Assembly (NCBI GenBank): GCA_934230685.1
Contig: CAKQFF010000008.1
Span: forward strand, 1-24,833
Reading direction: 5' to 3'
Origin: an uncultured Prevotella sp.
GTDB taxonomy: Bacteria; Bacteroidota; Bacteroidia; Bacteroidales; Bacteroidaceae
Length of the DNA: 24,833 nt
The first letter of the stretch is position 1, and each line of letters starts with the position of its first letter. A model generated the notes under the pieces. It was not told the origin of the DNA and ran no database searches. It was given only the letters and a program-made list of their open reading frames with translations. Shown piece by piece: positions 8,335-17,602 of the stretch. Made by a program: the position numbers and the translations under genes.

Positions 8335-9167
8335 CAAACAAGGTTTTCGGTGGAGAGCGTCCTCTCTTCGAAATCCACAATGTGGAGCTCGACCACGTGC
8401 GCATCACCTTTGGTGAATCGGGCATTAAGGAGTGTAGCAACATCGTTTGCCGCAACTGTTATTTCGAGGGCAAGTATCCCTTGTGGCATGTGAGGAAGTC
8501 GGATATACGCAACTGCTATTTTGCGCCTGGCTCACGCTCTGCCATCTGGTATTCGGATGACATGCACATGGAGGACTGCGTGATTAATGGTCCGAAGTTC
8601 TTCCGCGAGATGAAGAATCTCTCGCTTAAGAATGTCACTATCAACGATGCCGACGAGACTTTCTGGGGTATCGACGGCCTTACATTGGAGAATGTGGTGT
8701 TGCATGAGGGCACTTATCCATTCATGCATTGCCGCAACATCAAGGTCGACGGACTGGAGTCGGATGCCAAGTATGTGTTCCAGTACTCCCGCGACATTGA
8801 GATTCGCAATGCCAAGATCGACACCAAGGATTCGTTCTGGGAGGTAGAGAATGTCACTGTCTACGACTCTGTGCTCAATGGTGAGTTTCTTGGCTGGCAC
8901 TCGCGCGGACTTCGTCTTGTCAACTGCCATATCTCGGGTGAGCAGCCATTGTGCTATGCCAAAGACCTTGTGTTGGAGAACTGCACCTTCGACCCCGAGT
9001 GCGACCGTGCCTTTGAGTATTCCACTGTCCAGGCTGACATTCGTGGACATATCAAGAGCATCAAGAATCCTGCTTCGGGCAATATTGTGGCCGACAGCAT
9101 AGGCGAGATAATACTCGACGAGAATATCAAGCAGCCTGCCGACTGCGAGATACTGACACGTGCATAG
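8322..9167 (+). CDS. DUF3737 family protein, predicted right-handed beta-helix
   Basis: A 281-residue protein beginning MEKITNKVFGGERPLFEIH. It is built of short strands repeating at roughly 20-25 residues with Asn/Cys ladders (NCYFEGKYPLWHVRKSDIRN, then NCYFAPGSRSAIWYSDD, MEDCVINGPKFF, LKNVTINDADETFW), the pattern of parallel beta-helices. It resembles the conserved Bacteroidota family DUF3737, for which I know no established activity. There is no signal peptide, so it is probably cytoplasmic. The frame is open much further upstream, but that part overlaps the MATE gene out of frame; the family start is at 8322. It lies between a MATE exporter and a C-S lyase in one likely operon. No function is assigned. 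Confidence 0.9.
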   Translation: MEKITNKVFGGERPLFEIHNVELDHVRITFGESGIKECSNIVCRNCYFEGKYPLWHVRKSDIRNCYFAPGSRSAIWYSDDMHMEDCVINGPKFFREMKNLSLKNVTINDADETFWGIDGLTLENVVLHEGTYPFMHCRNIKVDGLESDAKYVFQYSRDIEIRNAKIDTKDSFWEVENVTVYDSVLNGEFLGWHSRGLRLVNCHISGEQPLCYAKDLVLENCTFDPECDRAFEYSTVQADIRGHIKSIKNPASGNIVADSIGEIILDENIKQPADCEILTRA

Positions 9168-9194
9168 GAGGTACGGCTTTAAGGCCGTACTTCC
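9165..9194 (+). repeat. REP-like hairpin with TAGGAG foot
   Basis: TAGGAG (9165-9170, overlapping the DUF3737 stop codon) leads into GTACGGC-TTTAAG-GCCGTAC (9171-9190), a perfect seven-pair hairpin. Using GGAG/TTCC on either side extends it to eleven pairs with one G-U. No T-run follows. Two similar elements occur near 23776-23801 and 23968-23990. Confidence 0.6.
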
Positions 9195-9211
9195 AACAAA
9201 ATGAAATTATT

Positions 9212-10381
9212 ATGATTTACAATTTTTCAAAACCTACCAACCGCTTACACACCAACTCCTACAAATGGGATTCTGCCCCTAACGATGACATAATACCGCT
9301 TTGGGTGGCAGACATGGACTTCGAGACCTATCCTGCCATAACCGAGGCTTTGCAGCGTCGTGTGGCTCATGGCATATTTGGCTATACACGTGTGCCTGAC
9401 GCTTATTATGAGTCTGTGTGCCAATGGTTTGCCAAACATCATGGCTGGTCAATAAATAGAAGCGACATTATCTACACTTCGGGAGTGGTGCCTGCTATAT
9501 CTGCCATCATCAAGGCGTTGACATTGCCTGGCGACCAGGTGATAGTGCAGGGTCCCGTCTACAACTGCTTCTATTCCTCCATACGCAACAATGGCTGCGA
9601 GATGGTGAGCAATTCGCTTATATACAACAAGGAGACGTTGAGATATGAGATGGATTTTGAAGACTTGGCCAGAAAGCTCTCGCATGAGCGTGCGCGGATA
9701 ATGCTGCTCTGCAATCCTCATAACCCTGGCGGACGTGTGTGGAGTAGGGAAGAGCTGACACATGTTGCCGAACTGTGCAAGAAGCATGGTGTGCGTGTGG
9801 TAAGCGACGAGATACATTGCGAGCTTACTCTCCATGGCAACGAATACACGCCGTTTGGCTCTCTGCCCGACGAGTTGTCCTTTGGCTCCATCACTTGTTG
9901 TTCTCCATCCAAGGCTTTTAATATTGCCGGACTACAAATAGCCAATATCGTGTGTCGCGACGCTGCTGTGCGTGAGCGTGTCGACCGTGCCATCAACATC
10001 AACGAGGTGTGTGATGTCAATCCCTTTGGCGTTGAGGCTCTTATGGCTGCCTATACCGATGGGGGAGAGGAGTGGCTCATGGAGCTTCGCAAATATCTCT
10101 CGGCCAATTATGATATGCTGCTTGAGTTTTTTGCCAAGCATCTGCCTCAGTTGCCCGTGATGCGCATGGAAGGCACATATCTTGCATGGGTCGACTGCTC
10201 CTCATTAGGCGAGGAATCAGAGGAGATAGAAGAACGCCTGATGAAGGAGAATAAAGTGTGGGTGAATGCTGGCAGCATGTATGGCAAGGAAGGCGAGCGT
10301 TTCATCAGAATAAATATGGCGTGTCCGCGTGAGCGACTTGAGGAAGGATTGCGTCGTATAGCTGAAGGAATAAATTGTTAG
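9212..10381 (+). CDS. MalY/PatB-type cystathionine beta-lyase (C-S lyase)
   Basis: A 389-residue fold-type I PLP enzyme of the MalY/PatB subgroup, which cleaves C-S bonds of cystathionine and related cysteine conjugates to give pyruvate, ammonia and a thiol. The N-terminal signature NRLHTNSYKWD then PLWVADMDFETYPAI is typical. The PLP-phosphate region is LLCNPHNPGGRVWS, the cofactor-stacking region SDEIHCELTL, and the Schiff-base lysine is K234 in CSPSKAFNIAGLQ. Length is normal for the family. It follows DUF3737 after a 44-base gap containing a hairpin and is probably co-transcribed with the MATE gene. A strong bidirectional terminator follows. Whether its real substrate is cystathionine or an amino-acid conjugate linked to the exporter cannot be decided here. 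Confidence 0.92.
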   Translation: MIYNFSKPTNRLHTNSYKWDSAPNDDIIPLWVADMDFETYPAITEALQRRVAHGIFGYTRVPDAYYESVCQWFAKHHGWSINRSDIIYTSGVVPAISAIIKALTLPGDQVIVQGPVYNCFYSSIRNNGCEMVSNSLIYNKETLRYEMDFEDLARKLSHERARIMLLCNPHNPGGRVWSREELTHVAELCKKHGVRVVSDEIHCELTLHGNEYTPFGSLPDELSFGSITCCSPSKAFNIAGLQIANIVCRDAAVRERVDRAININEVCDVNPFGVEALMAAYTDGGEEWLMELRKYLSANYDMLLEFFAKHLPQLPVMRMEGTYLAWVDCSSLGEESEEIEERLMKENKVWVNAGSMYGKEGERFIRINMACPRERLEEGLRRIAEGINC

Positions 10382-10396
10382 TTAATATGATAGGAT

Positions 10397-10450
10397 AATA
10401 AAAAAGTGTCAAAAACGAGTAAAAAAACTCGCTTTTGACACTTTTTTATT
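10397..10450. terminator. Bidirectional terminator between C-S lyase and metG
   Basis: A long stem (10397-10420 with 10427-10450, core GTGTCAAAAACGAGT/ACTCGCTTTTGACAC with one mismatch) and a six-A loop, flanked by A-run and T-run. Both strands end in a T-run, so it serves the two convergent genes. Confidence 0.93.
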
Positions 10451-10454
10451 GGTA

Positions 10455-12521
10455 TTATCCCACCTGTGAACCCGGCTTAACGTTGCCAAGTACAGATGTC
10501 ACGTTTAATGTTCCGTCGAAGTTGACAGCCGAGAGAATCATGCCTTGGCTTTCGATGCCCATCATCTTGCGAGGAGCAAAGTTGGCTACGAAGAGCACGT
10601 CTTTGCCGATGAGCTGTTCTGGCTCATAGTAGGCAGCAATGCCGCTGAGGATGGTGCGGTCGACGCCAGAACCATCGTCGATGGTAAACTGAAGAAGCTT
10701 CTTCGACTTCTTCACCTTCTGGCAGTCCTTGATATGACCAACGCGGATGTCCAGCTTCTCGAATGTGTCGAAGTCTACATTCTCCTTGATGGGAGCAGCC
10801 ACGTAGGAAGCAGCCTCATTGGCCTTCTTGGTGTCCTCAAGCTTCTGAAGCTGTGCGTTGATAGCGTCGTCCTCAATCTTCTCGAAGAGCAGGGCGGGAG
10901 CGCCAAGCTGGTGTCCTGGCTTGAGGAGTTCGGTAGAACCGAGCTGATCCCATTCTGTCTCAGCCACGTTGAGCATCTCGCGGAGCTTCTTAGAGCTGAA
11001 CGGAAGGAACGGTTCGAAGGCAATCTCAAGGTTGGCAACGAGCTGAAGCGAGATGTAGAGGATGGTCTTCACGCGCTCCATATCGGTCTTAGCCACGTGC
11101 CAAGGCTCGCAATCGGTGATGTATTTGTTGCCGATGCGGGCAAGGTTCATAGCCTCCTTCTGAGCATCGCGGAACTTGAAGGTGTCGAGCAATGACTCTA
11201 CCTTCTGCTTCACGTCCTTAAACTCCTCAATGGCCTTGCGGTCGACATCCTGAAGCTCGCCGCATTCAGGCACGATGCCACCAAAATACTTCTTGGTGAG
11301 CTGCAGGGCACGGTTGACGAAGTTGCCGTATACAGCCACAAGCTCATTGTTGTTGCGGTCCTGGAAGTCCTTCCATGTGAAGTTGTTGTCCTTGGTCTCA
11401 GGAGCGTTGGCTGTGAGCACATAGCGCAGCACATCCTGCTTGCCAGGGAAGTCAACGAGATATTCGTGGAGCCATACAGCCCAGTTGCGTGATGTGGAAA
11501 TCTTGTCGTTCTCAAGGTTGAGGAACTCGTTAGCAGGCACGTTGTCGGGGAGGATATAGTCGCCGTGTGCCTTGAGCATTGTAGGGAACACGATGCAGTG
11601 GAACACGATGTTGTCCTTGCCGATGAAGTGGATAAGGCGTGATGAGGGATCCTGCCACCATGTCTGCCATGTGCCCCACTTTTCGGGCTGGGCGTCGCAC
11701 AGCTCCTTGGTGTTGGAGATATAGCCGATAGGCGCGTCGAACCATACATAGAGCACCTTGCCTTCTGCTCCCTCTACGGGTACAGGAATACCCCAGTCGA
11801 GGTCGCGGGTCATTGCGCGTGGCTGCAAATCCATGTCGAGCCACGACTTGCACTGGCCGTAAACGTTTGAGCGCCACTCCTTATGGTCCTCAAGAATCCA
11901 CTTCTTGAGCCAGTCCTGATATTTGTTGAGCGGCAAATACCAGTTTTTGGTAGCCTTCTTTACGAGTCCGTGGCCCGGGTTGTTCTTGTTTGTAGGGTTG
12001 ATAAGCTCCTCTGGCGAGAGAGTTGCACCGCACTTCTCGCATTGGTCGCCATAGGCTCCCTCGGCACCGCAGCGCGGACATGTGCCCACGATATTACGGT
12101 CGGTGAGGAATTCGCCAGTAACCTCGTCGCAGAACTGCTCCTCGGTCTTCTCCACAAGCTCGTGCTTGTCGTAGAGTGTGCGGAAGAAGTCGGATGCGAA
12201 TTTATGGTGAATTTTTGATGTCGTGCGGCTGTATATGTCGAACGAAATGCCGAAGTCCTCAAACGACTTCTTGATAAGATTGTGATAGCGGTCGACCACC
12301 TCCTGAGTGGTAATGCCCTCCTTGCGGGCGCGGATTGTAACGGGCACGCCGTGCTCGTCGCTTCCGCCGATGAACATCACTTCCTGCTTCTTAAGGCGCA
12401 GGTAGCGTACGTAGATGTCGGCAGGAACATACACACCAGCCAAGTGGCCGATGTGCACTCCACCGTTGGCATACGGCAGGGCCGCAGTGACGGTGGTGCG
12501 TTTAAAATTCTTTTCTTCCAT
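10455..12521 (-). CDS. metG: Methionyl-tRNA synthetase
   Basis: A 688-residue class I synthetase that charges tRNA-Met, including the initiator. The HIGH motif is at residues 23-26 in [10 protein letters not shown]; the KMSKS equivalent is KISTS from K340. The insert carries a zinc knuckle, [18 protein letters not shown], and the catalytic loop is DWGIPVP. The C-terminal ~105 residues (from [17 protein letters not shown] to the end) are the EMAP/Trbp111-type tRNA-binding domain that dimerises the protein. The start [20 protein letters not shown] fits the family. Its stop codon lies five bases from the terminator stem, and a -7 promoter element lies upstream. Confidence 0.97.
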   Translation of the reverse strand: MEEKNFKRTTVTAALPYANGGVHIGHLAGVYVPADIYVRYLRLKKQEVMFIGGSDEHGVPVTIRARKEGITTQEVVDRYHNLIKKSFEDFGISFDIYSRTTSKIHHKFASDFFRTLYDKHELVEKTEEQFCDEVTGEFLTDRNIVGTCPRCGAEGAYGDQCEKCGATLSPEELINPTNKNNPGHGLVKKATKNWYLPLNKYQDWLKKWILEDHKEWRSNVYGQCKSWLDMDLQPRAMTRDLDWGIPVPVEGAEGKVLYVWFDAPIGYISNTKELCDAQPEKWGTWQTWWQDPSSRLIHFIGKDNIVFHCIVFPTMLKAHGDYILPDNVPANEFLNLENDKISTSRNWAVWLHEYLVDFPGKQDVLRYVLTANAPETKDNNFTWKDFQDRNNNELVAVYGNFVNRALQLTKKYFGGIVPECGELQDVDRKAIEEFKDVKQKVESLLDTFKFRDAQKEAMNLARIGNKYITDCEPWHVAKTDMERVKTILYISLQLVANLEIAFEPFLPFSSKKLREMLNVAETEWDQLGSTELLKPGHQLGAPALLFEKIEDDAINAQLQKLEDTKKANEAASYVAAPIKENVDFDTFEKLDIRVGHIKDCQKVKKSKKLLQFTIDDGSGVDRTILSGIAAYYEPEQLIGKDVLFVANFAPRKMMGIESQGMILSAVNFDGTLNVTSVLGNVKPGSQVG

Positions 12522-12554
12522 TTATTAATGTAATTTTTATTTGTTTTCTGACTG

Positions 12555-12562
12555 CAAAGTTA
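12555..12562 (-). promoter_or_regulatory. metG promoter -7 element
   Basis: On the minus strand TAACTTTG is a perfect -7 box 33 bases upstream of the metG ATG. A TTG at the usual 19-21 bp distance was not found; TTTTTG sits only 4 bases upstream. It makes metG independent of polA transcription. Confidence 0.55.
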
Positions 12563-12677
12563 GTGCAAAAATCTGATATATTGCCCTTTGTGGTGGCATA
12601 ATATCATTATTGCGGTATTGTTGCCAAGTGTCGGGCATCTCTTGAATAAGGAGTGACAGAGTTGGATTTTAGCTGTT

Positions 12678-15440
12678 TTAGTGGGCTTCCAACCAATTCT
12701 CTCCCCATCCTGAGTCGGCCACGAGCGGCACTTGCAATGGGTAGGCATTCTGCATTTCCTCAAGCACTATCTTTTCCACACGTTCCTTTTCCTCTGGCAG
12801 AACAGAGAAGTTGAGTTCGTCGTGCACCTGCAGAATCATTTTCGACTTGATTCCCTCGCGACGGAAACGCTCGAAAATCCTCACCATAGCTATCTTGATG
12901 ATGTCGGCTGCAGAGCCTTGTATAGGAGCGTTTATGGCGTTGCGCTCGGCAAAGTTGCGCACGGTGGCGTTGTGCGAAGTGATGTCGGGCAGATAGCGTC
13001 GACGATGGAAGAAGGTTTCGGCGTAGCCATGCTCGCGTGCCAGTTCCTTTGCCTTCTCCATGTAGGCATGCACCTGCGGGAATGTCTCGAAGTAGCCATC
13101 AATCAGTTGTTTAGCCTCGTCGCGGCTTATCTCCAACCGTTCGGCAAGACCAAAGACAGTGATGCCGTAGATGATGCCGAAGTTGGCTCGCTTGGCCTTG
13201 GTGCGCTGGTCGCGTGTAACATCATTTATGTCCTCCTTGTAGATGCGTGCGGCTGTTGCGGCATGGATGTCATAACCCTCGCGGAAGGCTTCAATCATGT
13301 TCTTGTCGCCAGAGAGATGTGCCATGACGCGAAGTTCAATCTGCGAGTAGTCGGCAGAGAAGAAGAGGCATCCCGGCTCGGGGATGAAACACTTGCGTAT
13401 CTCTTTGCCCTCCTCACCACGAACAGGGATGTTCTGGAGGTTGGGGTCGGAGGATGAGAGGCGGCCTGTGGCTGTAACCGCTTGATTGAAAGAGGTGTGG
13501 ATATGTCCGGTGTGTGGGTTGATGAGCTTCGGTAGGGCATCGACGTAGGTGCCAAGGAGCTTTTTCAGACCACGGTGTTCAAGGATGTGGTCGACGATAG
13601 GAGCCTTTGAGCGGAGCTGCAAGAGCACCTCCTCGGAGGTGACAAACTGTCCGGTCTTGGTCTTCTTCGGTTTGTCGACAATCTTCATCTCGCCAAACAG
13701 CACCTCGCCAACCTGTTTGGGCGACGCAATGTTGAACTCGTGTCCGGCAAGGTCATATATTTCTTTTTCTATCTGCTTCATCCGCTCGGTGAGCACCTTT
13801 GATGTCTCGGCGAGAGCATTCGTGTCGAGCAGCACTCCATTCATCTCCATCTCGGCAAGCACGGGAACAAGCGGCATTTCGATATTGTAGAACAAATCCT
13901 CGACATCGGCTTCCTTGAGTCGTGGTTTCAGCACATTGTACAGACGCAGCGTGATGTCGGCATCCTCGGCTGCATAATCGCAGATGTCGGCAGGGGAGAG
14001 GTCGCGCATGTTTTTTTGCGATTTTCCCTTGGGTCCGATGAGTTCGTCGATGTGTATGGTCTGATAGTTGAGCAGTGTCTCGGCAAGTATGTCCATGTTG
14101 TGTTTCTGCTCAGGCTGCAGCACATAGTGGGCAAGCATCGTGTCGAACATAGGAGCGGCGAGTCGCACACCATAGTTCATCAGCACTTCCATGTCGTACT
14201 TGATGTTCTGTCCTATTTTTAGGATTTCGGTGCTCTCGTATAGAGGTTTGAATATATTAACAATTCTTTCTGCTTTTTCACGTTCTGCAGGCACAGCTAC
14301 ATAAAATGCCTTGCCTTCTTCAACAGAGAAGCTCAAACCTACCAATTCTGCATCAATTGGATTGATAGAAGTAGTCTCTGTGTCTAAACAAAAAATTTGT
14401 TTTGTAATAAAAAAGTCAAATAATTTACGTGCATCTTCCTCTGTTTCAATGAGTTTATATTCATGAGGAGTGGTCTTTAAGCTCTCAAAACTCGAAAATT
14501 CTGCATTAACCGCATAATTGGTCGGATTTTCGGCAAAGAGATCGAGTTGTTGGTTAACAACTTTTTGCTGTTGTTGAGGCTTCTTTACAAATTTGTCCAA
14601 AAGACTCTTAAACTCCAGTTCGGTGAATATTTCGGCAAGTCGGGCGGTGTCAGGCTCCTCAACCTTCAACGAGTCGAGATCAAGTTCGATGGGGACATCG
14701 GTTCGGATGGTTGCCAAGAACTTTGACATGCGAATGTCATCAACGGCAGCCTCCACCTTCTCGCGGAGCTTACCCTTAATCTTGGATGAGTTGTCGAGCA
14801 TGTTGTCTATGCTTCCAAACTCGCCTATCAGTTTTGCGGCAGTCTTCGGACCCACGCCCGGGCATCCGGGGAAGTTGTCGGCAGAGTCGCCCATCAGAGC
14901 CAAGAGGTCGATGACTTGGGTAGTGGAGGAGAGTGCATATTTCTCGCACACCTCTTTTGGCCCCATAGTCTCGTAGCCGCCACCATGTCGGGGGCGGAAC
15001 ATAAACACATTGTCGGATACAAGCTGACCGTAGTCCTTGTCGGGTGTGAGCATGTAGGTGGTGATGCCAGCCTTGCCAGCCTTGGTGGCGAGCGTGCCAA
15101 TCACGTCGTCGGCCTCGAAGCCATCTACCTGTAGCACTGGTATGTGCATGGCCTGTATTATCTCCTTGATGATGGGCACAGACGCTTTGATGTCTTCGGG
15201 AGTTTCCTCGCGTTGAGCCTTGTAGGCAGGAAACGCCTCGTCGCGGAAAGTCTTGCCGTGGTCGAAAGCCACGCCAATATGTGTGGGTTGTTCCTTGGTG
15301 AGAATCTCGTTGAGAGTATTTACAAATCCCATTACGGCAGAAGTGTTCAAGCCCTTGGAATTGATGCGCGGGTTCTTTATAAACGCATAGTAAGCGCGGT
15401 AGATAAGCGCATAGGCGTCGAGAAGAAATAGCTTGTTCAT
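12678..15440 (-). CDS. polA: DNA polymerase I
   Basis: A 920-residue three-domain enzyme for Okazaki-fragment maturation and repair synthesis. The 5'-3' exonuclease (residues ~1-300) has FLLDAYALIYRAYYAF and DGFEADDVIGTLA. The 3'-5' proofreading domain (~335-520) keeps its acidic Exo I motif at D353-T-E355 (LDTETTSINP) and DAADITLRLY-like residues, so proofreading looks intact. The polymerase domain has motif A DYSQIELR (D697), motif B RTKAKRANFGIIYG and motif C QVHDEL (D874). The start MNKLFLLDAYALIYR is standard. Codons ~300-410 (nt ~14215-14540) are strikingly AT-rich compared with the rest of the gene although the protein stays in frame and in family. A divergent 88-base gap separates it from the prenyl synthase gene. 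Confidence 0.97.
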   Translation of the reverse strand: MNKLFLLDAYALIYRAYYAFIKNPRINSKGLNTSAVMGFVNTLNEILTKEQPTHIGVAFDHGKTFRDEAFPAYKAQREETPEDIKASVPIIKEIIQAMHIPVLQVDGFEADDVIGTLATKAGKAGITTYMLTPDKDYGQLVSDNVFMFRPRHGGGYETMGPKEVCEKYALSSTTQVIDLLALMGDSADNFPGCPGVGPKTAAKLIGEFGSIDNMLDNSSKIKGKLREKVEAAVDDIRMSKFLATIRTDVPIELDLDSLKVEEPDTARLAEIFTELEFKSLLDKFVKKPQQQQKVVNQQLDLFAENPTNYAVNAEFSSFESLKTTPHEYKLIETEEDARKLFDFFITKQIFCLDTETTSINPIDAELVGLSFSVEEGKAFYVAVPAEREKAERIVNIFKPLYESTEILKIGQNIKYDMEVLMNYGVRLAAPMFDTMLAHYVLQPEQKHNMDILAETLLNYQTIHIDELIGPKGKSQKNMRDLSPADICDYAAEDADITLRLYNVLKPRLKEADVEDLFYNIEMPLVPVLAEMEMNGVLLDTNALAETSKVLTERMKQIEKEIYDLAGHEFNIASPKQVGEVLFGEMKIVDKPKKTKTGQFVTSEEVLLQLRSKAPIVDHILEHRGLKKLLGTYVDALPKLINPHTGHIHTSFNQAVTATGRLSSSDPNLQNIPVRGEEGKEIRKCFIPEPGCLFFSADYSQIELRVMAHLSGDKNMIEAFREGYDIHAATAARIYKEDINDVTRDQRTKAKRANFGIIYGITVFGLAERLEISRDEAKQLIDGYFETFPQVHAYMEKAKELAREHGYAETFFHRRRYLPDITSHNATVRNFAERNAINAPIQGSAADIIKIAMVRIFERFRREGIKSKMILQVHDELNFSVLPEEKERVEKIVLEEMQNAYPLQVPLVADSGWGENWLEAH

Positions 15441-15503
15441 TGTATTTAATATTGTTTTGGTGTAAAATTACAAAAAAAATGTCACTAATAACGGCAAAAT
15501 CAG

Positions 15504-15511
15504 TAACTTTG
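15504..15511 (+). promoter_or_regulatory. Promoter -7 element of the prenyl synthase gene
   Basis: TAACTTTG is a perfect -7 box with a predicted start at about 15517-15519, leaving a leader of roughly 10 A-rich bases. No TTG is present 19-21 bp upstream, so the -33 part is weak. In the same gap TAATTTTA on the minus strand (15463-15470) may serve polA. Confidence 0.55.
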
Positions 15512-15528
15512 TACTAAATATCAAAAAA

Positions 15529-16506
15529 ATGGATTTTCTGTCAATTATAAAGCAACCCATAGAGGCGGAACTCGCCGATTTTATAAGTCTTTTCAATAAG
15601 TCGCTCTCTCACGAGGACGGCTTGCTTGGCAGTGCGCTTGAACATATCCGCAAGCGTGCAGGCAAGCGTATGCGCCCAATACTGATACTGCTGATGGCTA
15701 AGAATTTCGGCCGTATAAGCAGTGTCACACAGAACGCTGCTGTGGGTTTGGAATTGCTGCATACAGCCTCGCTTGTGCACGATGATGTGGTGGACGAGAG
15801 CGAGGAGCGTCGCGGTCAGGCTTCGGTCAATGCCACTTATGATAATAAAGTGGCGGTGCTTGTGGGCGACTATATTCTCTCTACAGCCCTGCTTTGTGTG
15901 GCGCGCACCCATTCTGAGCAGATAGTTACTTATCTTGCCGAACTCGGCCGCACTCTGTCTGATGGCGAGATTCTGCAACTATCCAACATCGGTAGAAAGG
16001 ACATTTCTGAGGAAGTGTATTACGATGTTATCAAGCAGAAGACGGCTGCCCTGTTCGAGGCTTGCGCAGGCATTGGCGCTTTGTCGTCGGGAGCTTCCGA
16101 GGAGGATGTGAAAGCAGCAAAGCTGTTTGGTCAGAACCTTGGCATCATCTTCCAGATACGCGATGACATCTTTGATTATTACGACTCTTCGGAGATAGGA
16201 AAGCCTACTGGCAACGATATGGCTGAGGGAAAGTTGACATTGCCTGTAATCCATGCCGTTAACAATGGTGGCGACGAGTCGATGCGCAAGCTTGCGCTTA
16301 AGGTTAAGGAACGTTCTGTCACAGAGGACGAGATTGCTCAGCTTGTGGCTTACACTAAGGAGAAGGGTGGCATAGAATATGCCGAGCGCAGGATGTGGGA
16401 ATTTCATGCCGAGGCACAGCGTTTCATCGATGAGAAGGTGGAGCAGCAGGATGTGAAGGATGCGCTTCAGACCTATCTGGATTTTGTTATAAAGAGAAAT
16501 AAGTAG
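15529..16506 (+). CDS. ispB: Trans polyprenyl diphosphate synthase
   Basis: A 325-residue all-helical prenyl transferase that extends allylic diphosphates with isopentenyl diphosphate; in Bacteroidales this type makes the side chain of menaquinone. The first aspartate-rich motif is D85-D-V-V-D89 in LVHDDVVDESEERRG, the second D212-D-I-F-D in IFQIRDDIFDYYD, and GKRMRPILILL binds the IPP diphosphate. Length and motif spacing match the IspB/long-chain group rather than farnesyl synthase, but product length cannot be read reliably. The gene stands alone between a divergent polA and a convergent deoC, ending at a strong terminator. Confidence 0.93.
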   Translation: MDFLSIIKQPIEAELADFISLFNKSLSHEDGLLGSALEHIRKRAGKRMRPILILLMAKNFGRISSVTQNAAVGLELLHTASLVHDDVVDESEERRGQASVNATYDNKVAVLVGDYILSTALLCVARTHSEQIVTYLAELGRTLSDGEILQLSNIGRKDISEEVYYDVIKQKTAALFEACAGIGALSSGASEEDVKAAKLFGQNLGIIFQIRDDIFDYYDSSEIGKPTGNDMAEGKLTLPVIHAVNNGGDESMRKLALKVKERSVTEDEIAQLVAYTKEKGGIEYAERRMWEFHAEAQRFIDEKVEQQDVKDALQTYLDFVIKRNK

Positions 16507-16535
16507 AAGGATTTTTACTTAGGTATATAAAAAGT

Positions 16536-16579
16536 AAAGCCTCACTAAACCTTTATTCTGCAAGGTTTAGTGAGGCTTT
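16536..16579. terminator. Bidirectional terminator between ispB and deoC
   Basis: AAAGCCTCACTAAACCTT (16536-16553) and its perfect complement (16562-16579) form an 18-pair stem with an eight-base loop. T-rich sequence follows on both strands, so it can stop both convergent genes. Confidence 0.95.
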
Positions 16580-16605
16580 TTCGCGTTTAAGGCTCGCCTT
16601 ATATT

Positions 16606-17550
16606 TTAGAAGAACTTGATCTGCTCGCCCTTGAGTTCGCTGAGAAGCATATTGGCAAGGCGTGATGTGCCAAGGCGGAGCCACTTGTTGGTGAGCCATT
16701 TCTCGCCGAGCACTTCCTTCACAATAGTGTAATAGATGATGGCATCCATAACAGTGTTGATGCCGCCAGCAGGCTTGAATCCTATCTGAATGCCCGTTTC
16801 ATCGTAGTATTCCTTGATGGCCTGGCACATTACATAGGCAGCCTCGGGTGTTGCGGCAGGCTCAAGTTTGCCGGTAGATGTCTTGATGTAGTCGGCGCCA
16901 GCATACATAGAGAGGATAGAAGCCTTCTTGATGTTCGACGCGGTCTTGATAGCGCCCGTCTCAAGAATCACCTTCATAGCCACGTTTTCACCGCATGCAG
17001 CCTTCAGTTCAGATATGTCCTCGCACACTCCCTCGTAGTCGCCAGAGAGGAATTTGCCCACTGGCATAACGATGTCAATCTCGGTAGCACCGTCGGCAAC
17101 AGCGAGTGATGTCTCTGCCACCTTAACCTCAATGCGAGCCTGAGAAGAGGGGAACGAGCCAGAAACACAAGCAATCTCCACACCGTCTACCTCAAGCGAC
17201 TCTGAAACAGTCTTGGCAAAGCAAGGATAAACACATATTGTAGCCACGTGTGGCAGGTCGGGGTACTCGTTGTCAAAATCGTTCACACGCTCGGTGAAAG
17301 CGAGTACGCTGGTGTCGCTGTCGGTTGTCTTGAGGGTTGTAAGCTCGATGCTTCCGAAGAGGAAACGCTTAACGTCCATAGTGTCGTTCTCAGGCACCTT
17401 CTCGGCAATTATCTTGCGCACGGCATCGCGCACAGCCTGGTCGTCGATGTTGGTGTTATACTTGGCGAGAGCCTCTTCATACTTGCTCAGCTTAGGCTGG
17501 GCATTCCGGTTCTCCTGATCGTTCAGGATAATGTCTTTGATAATTCCCAT
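16606..17550 (-). CDS. deoC: Deoxyribose-phosphate aldolase
   Basis: A 314-residue class I aldolase that splits 2-deoxyribose-5-phosphate to glyceraldehyde-3-phosphate and acetaldehyde in deoxynucleoside salvage. The Schiff-base lysine is K223 in ADYIKTSTGKLEP and the second active-site lysine is K259 in GFKPAGGI; VKVILETGA-like MKVILETGA is also present. It is longer than the ~220-260 residues of many DeoC proteins because of an N-terminal extension of about 60 residues, the long form I expect in Bacteroidota. It is the last gene of the dtd operon, 52 bases after the MazG-like gene, and ends near the bidirectional terminator. Confidence 0.95.
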   Translation of the reverse strand: MGIIKDIILNDQENRNAQPKLSKYEEALAKYNTNIDDQAVRDAVRKIIAEKVPENDTMDVKRFLFGSIELTTLKTTDSDTSVLAFTERVNDFDNEYPDLPHVATICVYPCFAKTVSESLEVDGVEIACVSGSFPSSQARIEVKVAETSLAVADGATEIDIVMPVGKFLSGDYEGVCEDISELKAACGENVAMKVILETGAIKTASNIKKASILSMYAGADYIKTSTGKLEPAATPEAAYVMCQAIKEYYDETGIQIGFKPAGGINTVMDAIIYYTIVKEVLGEKWLTNKWLRLGTSRLANMLLSELKGEQIKFF

Positions 17551-17602
17551 TATTGTTATTATTTGGTTTGTTGTTTTCTTGTTTTCTATCTATTATAGAT
17601 TC

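Noticed and set aside
11502..11516. MetG KMSKS motif changed to KISTS
   Set aside because: KMSKS is variable in this family and the first lysine and serines are kept; not evidence of a defective enzyme.
12732..13457. Long reading frame (241 codons) on the plus strand inside polA
   Set aside because: It is antisense to the conserved polymerase domain and its protein resembles nothing; such frames follow from codon bias. The same holds for frames inside mutS (2010-2666, 3300-3932), metG (10545-11195) and mnmG (23079-23780).
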